Assembly (NCBI RefSeq): GCF_028583425.1 | Contig: NC_072798.1 | Location: 15,068,501 to 15,132,500, forward strand | Direction: 5' to 3' | Length of the DNA: 64,000 bases | From: Eublepharis macularius | Lineage: Eukaryota > Chordata > Lepidosauria > Squamata > Eublepharidae | In this document: positions 58,401 to 64,000 of the stretch, in pieces | Numbering within the stretch: the first letter of the stretch is position 1 | Layout: every line of letters starts with the position of its first letter | The notes under the pieces: generated by a model | The model's database searches: none | What the model saw: only the letters and a program-made list of their open reading frames with translations | What the model was told of the DNA's origin: nothing | Made by a program: the position numbers and the translations under genes

Positions 58401-61400
58401 CTAGAGGATGGGGGCCTGGAAGACATTTTAGGTCATTTTAGCCAGCATAACCCCTATGAACTCCAACACTGTCACACACCTAGAATTCAACATTATTTAA
58501 ATATTGTTTCAGCTTTTTCCTGCCTCTCCATTATTAGCCATTTCTGCCTCCTTTATTAATTAGCTCCATATCTTAGATTAATAGTATATTAGATTTTTGC
58601 AGTACCACAAACAGATATCATGCTTTATTAATATATATTAATCCTCCTTTATTAATATATATTAATAGCATTTATAGTCCGCCTTTCTCACTGAGACCTC
58701 AAGTGGATTACATATTGTGAGATTAGTACAATCAATATCAAGGACATTTCCATAAACAATGCCATAAGGTAAATAAATACAAGCTTACAAAGACATAGCA
58801 TTAGCAACAATCCAATATAGAGTTGAAGAAATGCTGAAACAGAGCATAAGCGATTCCAGGACTGACATTAGACAACATATAACTATGTTGTGGGAACATA
58901 TTTGTAGCACAAATTGCACACAGGACAGCATACTTAAAGCAACAGACAGGACATAAGACAATATAGTGGTGAAGTCTAAGGTCCCTAACTCAGTGAAGCA
59001 TAAACATATACTTTTAAAGGAACTGCATTTGTAGAGGATAGGCAGGATATAGGGATCTAGGAATATGCATGTTCTTCTGAGTCCTTCTCAACTAAAATTT
59101 TCATTGCATTATTATGCAAGCCATTTGTACAAGTAATATGTGAACCAAACTTGTATAAAAAAAGGCCATATTGGATTTAAACAAGGCTTTCCCTTTTTTT
59201 CATTTTTTGAACCAAAGGATGGAGTCAAAAAAGCAGTGCAATTTTTTCAACATAATTTAGGGATTTGAAGCAGCAGCCTCCTTGATAACAACAAACCACT
59301 TTAGAAAATAGGGTTTTGATACGGCATACATCACTGCAGCTCACAGAAAAGAGTCAATACTCCCAAGCCTTTGGTTGCACACACAGTAGCTTTTCAAATC
59401 CCAGCCGTCATACAACCAATACCGCTTTGATATTCATGTTTATGAACTTGTTCTGTCAAGTATGTTCAAGCCACCTCGTTGTGTCAAAATTTAAACTTTC
59501 ACATTCATTGTGCAAGATTCCTTAATGTCTTCTTGGGCAACACTGATGAGTAAGACTAGAATGATTTTACTGAAGGATAAAGAAATAACCAACGTGGTAA
59601 CGGTTTGCTCAATTAACTGCACAGAAAGCGTTTTCTTCAAGAAAGCATTTAGGAATATGCACGTCTACCCTGATTATTCTATTTGAAACTGCTTTGAGGC
59701 AATTCTGATTAGGTGACAGTTTTGGAAACTACAATTAACATAATTTCTTCCCAGTATGAATGAACGGAATGGTAAGTTCTAGCTGAAGTTTCCAGACTCC
59801 AGGAACATGAACTGCCATATAATGCTGTTCTGCTAACACAAGTTGCCCCCAAACTTTCAATTAAAATGTGCAAAGTGGGGCAAAGGAAACCAAGGCCTTC
59901 AAAGTTGTTGACACAGTAGCAGTGCCACACCAGTCATTTAACAAAGTCAAGTCATCACTATGCACCAGGCAATGAACTGACTCCACCTCTGCACAAGAAA
60001 GAGCACTTGCCACTCACTCGTCTGGCATATGTAGAATAGATGTTGTAACACAGTACCCAGGGCATCTCACCTACCACGGCAGGGCAACAGACCACAATCA
60101 AATCTTATAAACATTATAAAAATAAGCAATTTTAATCAAATCTCTTCTGACTGACTAAATGCCCAACCCTAACACACAGCGCCTCAAGAAGCCACACTAA
60201 CCTCTTGCCTTTTACAGCCCTATCATTCCATCTCTAAGCCCTGCCACACCCCTAAAACAAAGCATTTTCCACCAATGCTGCTTCACTTCCAAATGAACGC
60301 AGATCACATTCATCCAGTTACCCATCTCCCCTCTCCTTGGTGTACCACCTATTATGTGTTTTTAACTGTAAGTTCCTTAGGGACAGGAACCTGTCTCCTT
60401 TTTTGCCTACTAAAATTTGCAAGACATCATAATACACCTGTCACATTATATATACTATACTGCTTGACTTACGGCCAATTCACATGATTACAAAGCCAAC
60501 CAAACATTTGATCAGACATGATCTGGGAGTCCTCTGCTTCCTAGGTATGAAAGGCCCTGATACAAATCAGTACCACACAGAGAGGGTGCTTATGCTTTCC
60601 TTGAAAATCTTGTTGGTCTCTAAGATGCCAACTCTGACCTGAATAGCCCAGGTAAGCAGGATCTCATCATATCTCAGAAGCTAAGCAGAACTGACCATGG
60701 TTAGTAATTGGATAGCAGACATCCCAGGAAGACCAGGGCTGCAGAAGCAGGCAATGGGAAACCACCTGTTAGTCTCTTGCCATGAAAACTCCTCCAGGGG
60801 CCACCATATGACTCGATGCCACTCTCCCCTGCCACCTCTAAGAGGCCACTGGGCTCGAATCCTGCAGACCAACACGGCTACCAATGGGAAGCAATGTAAG
60901 GCAACTTCAACCCCAATTGCCTAAAACAAAACTTAAACTAAACGCAGACGATTAAAATTTTAAGATATAACAGAAGCGAGCTTAGGGATGGGAAAGGAGC
61001 CGTAGAATAACAAGTGCAGTAATTGGACGTGACTGCTATTCACAGACATTATTTTTTAAAAAACGGCTCTAGTTATGAATCACCTGAAGCTGTACCGCCA
61101 CTGCCTGTGATGGAAGGCCCCACAACCATTCCAACACTGTACCCAGGGTTGCCAACTCTGGTCTGGGGAATTCCTGGAGATCGGGGGCGGGGGGAGGAGG
61201 TCTGGGGAGGATGGGGTACGGGGAGGGACCTCAGCGGGGCATAATGTCATTCAGACCACTCTCCGAAGCCGCCATTTCCTCCAGGGGAACTGATCTCCAT
61301 TATCGGTAGACCAGCTGTAATTCCGGGAGATCTCCAGGCCCCAGTTGGAGGTTGGCAACCCCACTCCCGCCCCGCCCCCTTCCCTCTGACTTCACCCACT

Positions 61401-61424
61401 CTGAGTATCCGTGAGGGAAATCAT
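46430..61424 (-). CDS. GOLT1B: Vesicle transport protein GOT1B, five coding exons
   Basis: GOT1-family membrane protein of the ER-Golgi system, implicated in COPII-dependent ER export and early Golgi transport. Exons on the minus strand are 61424-61400, 54594-54503, 52225-52047, 49641-49560 and 46468-46430; all junctions are GT-AG and phases match. The product is 138 residues, the usual vertebrate length. It starts MISLTDTQ and continues [18 protein letters not shown]. Predicted membrane segments are about residues 10-29, 31-51, 68-88 and 90-110. The charged loop [14 protein letters not shown] (53-66) separates the middle pair, and a hydrophilic tail ends ESNNMV. It has no signal peptide. Compared with the human protein as I recall it, changes are conservative (for example GISSL for GIRSF near residue 125). 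Introns are 6.8, 2.3, 2.4 and 3.1 kb and hold most of the local repeats. The first exon lies in a CCAAT-rich promoter probably shared with RECQL. Confidence 0.96.
46470..48136. other. GOLT1B intron 4, left part
   Basis: Mostly unique. A short inverted repeat around 'accatggcac' / 'gtgccatggt' lies near 47165-47205. No other feature recognised. Confidence 0.45.
48145..48998. mobile_element. Non-autonomous hAT-like element, 854 bp, in GOLT1B intron 4
   Basis: Ends taggggagtgcaatccaggt and gtgtacacccccta-like (actual right end gtacacccct a). 8-bp flanks gtggaaag (48137-48144) and gtggaaaa (48999-49006). Terminal regions mirror each other ('ccaggtctgg' / 'cccagatccagg'). No transposase frame. 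Confidence 0.65.
49008..49205 (-). mobile_element. 5S-rRNA-derived SINE, reverse
   Basis: Body 'gaggtgatttgcctttgcct' then 5S-like head 'gtctcccattcaagtactaa', 'cctgcttagttcctgagatc', 'gggctcgcctgag'. Confidence 0.8.
49206..49555. other. GOLT1B intron 4, right part
   Basis: No feature recognised beyond short C- and G-runs. Confidence 0.4.
49560..49641 (-). CDS. GOLT1B: GOLT1B coding exon 4
   Basis: 82 bp. Acceptor gtttaaag, donor gtaagt. The first base completes the Arg codon begun in exon 3; it then encodes [20 protein letters not shown] and NLPGISS. Confidence 0.95.
49645..52040. other. GOLT1B intron 3
   Basis: Contains a (caa)n tract at 50379-50405 next to a short SINE tail, a retroelement tail with 'ccgccctccctgtggatggg' at 50553-50720, a fold-back fragment at 51048-51130 ('aaaagcttataccctgaaaa') and a SINE tail near 51270-51325. 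The remainder is unique. Confidence 0.5.
52047..52225 (-). CDS. GOLT1B: GOLT1B coding exon 3
   Basis: 179 bp. Acceptor ctgtttcag, donor gtaagg. Encodes [20 protein letters not shown], then [15 protein letters not shown] and the third and fourth membrane segments through EIYGFFLLF, ending with the first two bases of an Arg codon. Confidence 0.97.
52226..54502. other. GOLT1B intron 2
   Basis: Mostly unique. A short CA repeat at 53281-53300 and a forward tRNA-SINE fragment at 53425-53610 ('ctcatgaggttgttgtgagg') are present. Open frames near 54000-54500 have no support as exons. Confidence 0.5.
54503..54594 (-). CDS. GOLT1B: GOLT1B coding exon 2
   Basis: 92 bp. Acceptor ttgtattacag, donor gtaagt. 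Two bases complete the Lys codon from exon 1, then [20 protein letters not shown] and [10 protein letters not shown] follow. Confidence 0.97.
54600..55200. other. GOLT1B intron 1, unique part
   Basis: No repeat or exon recognised. Confidence 0.4.
55206..55395. mobile_element. Fold-back retroelement, second subfamily
   Basis: 'gatttccagggtataagctt' faces 'aaaagcttgtacccttggaa'. The right end is 'ctactacagacgaacatgac'. Confidence 0.65.
55684..55996. mobile_element. Harbinger-like palindromic MITE split by a fold-back element
   Basis: Starts cagtgcaatcctaaggagag, with mirrored 'aagcccattgatttcaatgg'. Ends ccttaggattgcactg. TAA at 55681-55683 and 55997-55999. The insertion at 55765-55980 lies near its right end. 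Confidence 0.8.
55765..55980. mobile_element. Fold-back retroelement nested in the MITE
   Basis: Flanked by ccttaggat at 55756-55764 and 55981-55989. Arms 'cctttaagactaaccaactt' and complement; terminal 'actaacatggctaactcctc'. Confidence 0.75.
56027..56279. mobile_element. Palindromic hAT-like MITE, CAGGGC family, copy 4
   Basis: 253 bp with perfect 8-bp duplication agtacacc at 56019-56026 and 56280-56287. Confidence 0.9.
56568..56813 (-). mobile_element. tRNA-derived SINE with (AAC)n tail, near full length
   Basis: 'acaacattcgatttatatat', 'ccactgagagcggtttacaa', 'tcaagcggaggagtggggaa', 'aaacccggttcaccagatt', then the head. Best-preserved copy of this subfamily here. Confidence 0.85.
56820..58650. 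other. GOLT1B intron 1, mostly unique
   Basis: A poly-G run near 57375 and a possible MITE end at 57462 ('agggccaaacaagacataat'). No exon recognised. Confidence 0.45.
58656..59060. mobile_element. Interspersed repeat, second copy of the 9574 family
   Basis: Shares 'atttccataaacaatgccat' and 'acaagcttacaaagacatag'-type blocks with 9574-10110. Family unknown. Confidence 0.6.
59065..60630. other. GOLT1B intron 1, unique sequence
   Basis: No repeat or exon recognised. Confidence 0.4.
60632..60840 (+). mobile_element. 5S-rRNA-derived SINE
   Basis: 'tagcccaggtaagcaggatc', 'tcagaagctaagcagaactg', 'tggttagtaattggatagca', then 'ggcaatgggaaaccacctgt'. 60840-60880 adds a short fold-back fragment ('cctgcagaccaacacggcta'). 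Confidence 0.8.
61144..61363 (+). mobile_element. hAT-like MITE next to GOLT1B exon 1
   Basis: Ends cagggttgccaac and gttggcaacccca. GC-richer than other copies. Its right edge lies about 35 bp inside intron 1 from the exon-1 donor. No clean 8-bp duplication. Confidence 0.7.
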
Positions 61425-61930
61425 GATGGCGGCAGCGAGGCGCCGGCCTGGGACGCTCCGACAGAAAACGAGCCGAGGAGAGCGAAAATGAAGCCGACTA
61501 AAAGAGGAGGAGGAGAAGCAGCCGCCACGTCTTCCGGAAACACGCAGCCCCCTCAGTCAGTCCCCGGCTTCGGCTGCCACTGCTGCCGCCGCTCACCAAA
61601 GCCGCCTCCCATTGGGCAGAGCGGGAGGAGCCAATCCGCGTGCCGTTTATTGCGGCTTTCCTCTCCCTCAGCTCTCGTCAGAGGCTTTCGTGAGGAGGAG
61701 CCAACCCAGAAAGAGAGAGGGCGCACGCGCGTGGCTGGCCTTTGATTGAGCGGTCAGGGGAAAAAAAAGAGTGAGTGTGTGTGCGCGCGCCCTGGATTGG
61801 TTGAGGAGTCAGTGACGAAAGGGCGAACGCGCGGTCGTGGCTGACCCTTGATTGGCTGAGGAGGGAGGATGTAGAAAGATACGTATGCTGATTGGCGCGG
61901 TTTATGACAGGAAGGGGAGAGCGTCTCTCT
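61380..61930. promoter_or_regulatory. CpG-rich, CCAAT-rich promoter, probably GOLT1B/RECQL bidirectional
   Basis: Rich in CpG with no TATA box at the GOLT1B start. Five CCAAT-type boxes are visible: ATTGG at 61611, 61796, 61851 and 61891, and CCAAT at 61631. Two related modules repeat around the last boxes (gattggttgaggagtcag and gattggctgaggagggag). In other amniotes RECQL starts here in the opposite direction, and its first exon is non-coding, so the plus-strand start cannot be confirmed by translation. Confidence 0.75.
61400..61424 (-). CDS. GOLT1B: GOLT1B coding exon 1
   Basis: 25 coding bases. gccatcATGATTTCC starts MISLTDTQ, and one base of the Lys codon remains before the donor gtgggt. 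This start gives the family's standard N-terminus. The same-strand sequence upstream is GC-rich 5' UTR. Confidence 0.92.
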
Positions 61931-62175
61931 CTCTCTCTCAGATTTGCCTATGCGCGCCTGAGGAAAAGGGAGTTTTGGTTGTCAGGTGGGACAATTGAAT
62001 GGAGCCTCCCTGTCCAGAGCCAGTATATCTTGGATACATATCTCCTCTCTTCGCCCTTGGTTTTGCCTTTTAAAACATTTCCTTGCCCTGCTTCATTGGG
62101 AGGCAAATTGATTAGTTTTCAGTTAATTTCCCCATATCTTAATAGATTTCTCAATAGATCTTAATAGAACTTCTT
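61931..62175. other. Sequence right of the promoter; possible RECQL exon/intron
   Basis: A GT at 61985 (gtcaggtggga) could be a donor for a non-coding first exon. No RECQL protein sequence is visible to the end of the window. Confidence 0.3.
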
Positions 62176-62177
62176 GT

Positions 62178-62383
62178 TTATTTGTTTAACTCATTATTTA
62201 TACCCGGCCTTGCTCCCCAATGGGGACTCAATGCAGCTTACAGTGTTTCTCTCTCATTTTATCCTCATAACAACCCTGTAAGATAAGTTATGCCAACTCA
62301 CCCAGCGAGCTTCCATGGCAGAGCAGGGATCTGAACCTGCGTCTCCCAGCTTCTAGACTGACACTCTTAACTGGTATTCCACA
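62178..62383 (-). mobile_element. tRNA-derived SINE
   Basis: 'atacccggccttgctcccca' to 'gactgacactcttaactggt', reverse. Confidence 0.75.
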
Positions 62384-62564
62384 CAGCCAGCAGTCTGCCT
62401 TTGGTTTGTTAAATGTTGTGCTTTTTGCAGTGTTTTTCAAAAACTCCTCATTTTCACAGTTTGCATCCTGAAGAAGTTTAGTTTGAGGACTGGATGAGTA
62501 ACAGAACACAGAGGATCTCACCTTGAACACTGGAAGCTGTGCTAGATGGGTAAGTGAAAAGGTT

Positions 62565-62775
62565 ATTTGAGGTGGGTAACCATGTTGGTCTGTTGTAGAA
62601 CAACAGGATTTGAGTCCAGTGGCCCCTTAGAGACCAGCAAGATCTCCAAAGTATAAGGGAGTTTTTGAAAGTCAAAACTTCCTTGTCTGAAGAAGAGACC
62701 TCTGACTCTCAAAAGCTCATACCCTGAAAATTTTGTTGGTCTCTTAAGGTGCCACCGAACTCAAATCCTGTAGCT
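62565..62775. mobile_element. Fold-back retroelement, second subfamily
   Basis: 'gagtccagtggccccttaga' and 'ggtctcttaaggtgccaccg' are inverted partners. Starts 'gaggtgggtaaccatgttgg'. Confidence 0.65.
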
Positions 62776-62829
62776 TATTCTCTGGTGTCTGTTCTGTGTC
62801 CTGCCTTAATATTTCCAGGAGTCTTATAA

Positions 62830-62886
62830 TGCAGTCCTAAGCTTCAGTGGACTTAGAAGGGTGTAGCTTTGTGTAGGATTGCACTT
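62830..62886. mobile_element. Degenerate relative of the 55684 MITE
   Basis: 'gcagtcctaagcttcagtgg' and 'gtgtaggattgcac' are the eroded inverted ends. Confidence 0.45.
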
Positions 62887-62889
62887 GCC

Positions 62890-63485
62890 TAGTTAGCAGT
62901 AATAAAACATTGTCAATGGAAGACTTACGACAACCAGTGAACTCCCTTGTTTCTGATGGCAATATGTATCCCTGGGGTTCAGGAAAGACTGCACAAGCAT
63001 TTCAGTAGCCGTTTTTTTTTAAAAAAGGAGCTTCTTCCCCATTCAAAGCCTTCTTGTTCATCTGTGTACTTTCATGCCAATCTGAGGGTCATTTTATCCA
63101 CTGATTATACCACCTTGAGCCATGTGGTAGTATAGCAGTCATGATTACCAGGATATAGCTTAAAAGGTAGGGATGTTTTTTTCTTTTTTGATTGCTTAGA
63201 AGCAACTAACTGTTTCTGTACCTTATAGTTAGGCCTTAATCTATTGCTGCATCTTTTAGGTTTAGTCTGATTGTTGTGCTGCCAAACAGTTGGTGATTAA
63301 CGTGGGTGCTGATGAGTAGGCAAATTAGTGTTTAGGGCTGGAACTAGCAGACAAATTGCATATAAAAATTGACAGTTCGCTGGTTTGGAAGTTTTTCATT
63401 TATTATTCTATTCCCATCCCTCATTGAAATGCACGGTGCCCTCTAGTGGCCCAAGTTTATTTTCCAAGGAGAAAGGCAATGTCTG
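62890..63485. other. Unique sequence
   Basis: No repeat or exon recognised; it would be RECQL intron if synteny holds. Confidence 0.35.
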
Positions 63486-63680
63486 TGTGGCTTACTGGTG
63501 GAGCATCATCTTTGCATGCTGAAGGTCTTAGATTCAATTCCTAACATGTCCAGTTTTTTTTTTTTAAGTATCAGATGTAAAAGACCTCTTCTTGAGACCT
63601 TGAACCGCCACTGCCAGTCAGAGTAGACGATACTGACCTTGATGATTATTCAGTATAAAGCAGTTTCATGTACATATATA
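63486..63680 (+). mobile_element. tRNA-Ala-like SINE, near full length
   Basis: 'tggcttactggtggagcatc', 'tttgcatgctgaaggtctta', 'gattcaattcctaacatg', T-run, then 'gccactgccagtcagagtag' and 'attcagtataaagcagtttc'. Confidence 0.75.
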
Positions 63681-63972
63681 CAGTGTCAAATTAAGCAGAC
63701 TCAAACTGGGACTTATGGCTGTGATAACAATGCAAAGATGCCTATCAAAATATTTTGAAGAAAGCATGGTGGGCACAAAGGCTTTTATTTTACTATCTTT
63801 TCCTCCTGGCTTTCCTTAAAGGAGCTGAATGTGGACTACATTATTCCCCTTCTTTGTATTTAATCCTCATGACAGCCTTGCAGGGTAGCTAAGACAGAGG
63901 AATTGTGTTTGTCCTAGCCATGTCTGGGGTCCTGTGCTCTAGTTTCCCAAGTGCAAACTTGCTAGTCGCTAC

Positions 63973-64000
63973 ATAGATCCAAAGTGGTGTTGTGGTTGGA
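63973..64000 (+). mobile_element. tRNA-derived SINE, cut by window end
   Basis: 'atccaaagtggtgttgtggt' is the start of the common SINE head. Confidence 0.5.

Noticed and set aside
62000-64000. RECQL coding exons
   Set aside because: Expected by synteny, but no helicase sequence or N-terminal RECQL segment could be read in any frame.

Overview
The window is vertebrate nuclear DNA, almost certainly from a squamate reptile and most likely a gecko-type lizard. The evidence is the repeat content: Bov-B LINE sequence, CR1-like and L1-like LINE 3' ends, a Sauria-type tRNA SINE, a tRNA-Ala-like SINE, 5S-rRNA-derived SINEs, a very abundant tRNA SINE with the 'gtgtagtggttagagt' head, and many palindromic hAT-like and Harbinger-like MITEs. 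The species call is inference; the sequence alone does not name one.

One protein-coding gene is supported exon by exon. GOLT1B (Golgi transport 1B, GOT1-like) lies on the minus strand with five coding exons between 61424 and 46430. Every junction has GT-AG sites and a matching phase, and the product is 138 residues, which is the vertebrate length. Its start sits in a GC-rich, CCAAT-rich segment (about 61380-61930). In other amniotes this segment is a head-to-head promoter shared with RECQL, so the end of the window (from about 61500, plus strand) probably holds the untranslated start of RECQL; no RECQL coding exon is visible. A likely long GOLT1B 3' UTR runs left of the stop, down to one of several AATAAA signals between 45.8 and 43.0 kb.

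The left two thirds (1-43 kb) is gene-poor. Two weak leads are recorded. A 69-bp spliceable open segment on the minus strand (6188-6256) has good acceptor and donor sites. A CpG-rich unique island (36.35-36.94 kb) has a minus-strand ATGAAG followed at once by a GT donor, which would fit the first coding exon of SPX (spexin), the neighbour expected by synteny. The mature spexin motif was not found.

Most of the window is transposable-element sequence, often nested. Well-defined families are: (a) a 243-260 bp palindromic hAT MITE with CAGGGC ends, four copies, all with perfect 8-bp target duplications; (b) a ~215-230 bp hAT MITE with TAGGGTTGCC ends, at least seven copies; (c) longer hAT elements at 349, 16007, 31221, 41524 and 48145, the one at 41524 resembling a mammalian MER1/Charlie-type element; (d) Harbinger-like MITEs with TTA or TAA duplications at 6996, 33918 and 55684; (e) a fold-back retroelement family, possibly Penelope-like, with 9-14 bp target duplications; (f) 5'-truncated L1-like ends with 12-17 bp duplications. 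No rRNA or tRNA gene, CRISPR array or bacterial-type operon is present; the tRNA-like and 5S-like stretches are SINE heads.
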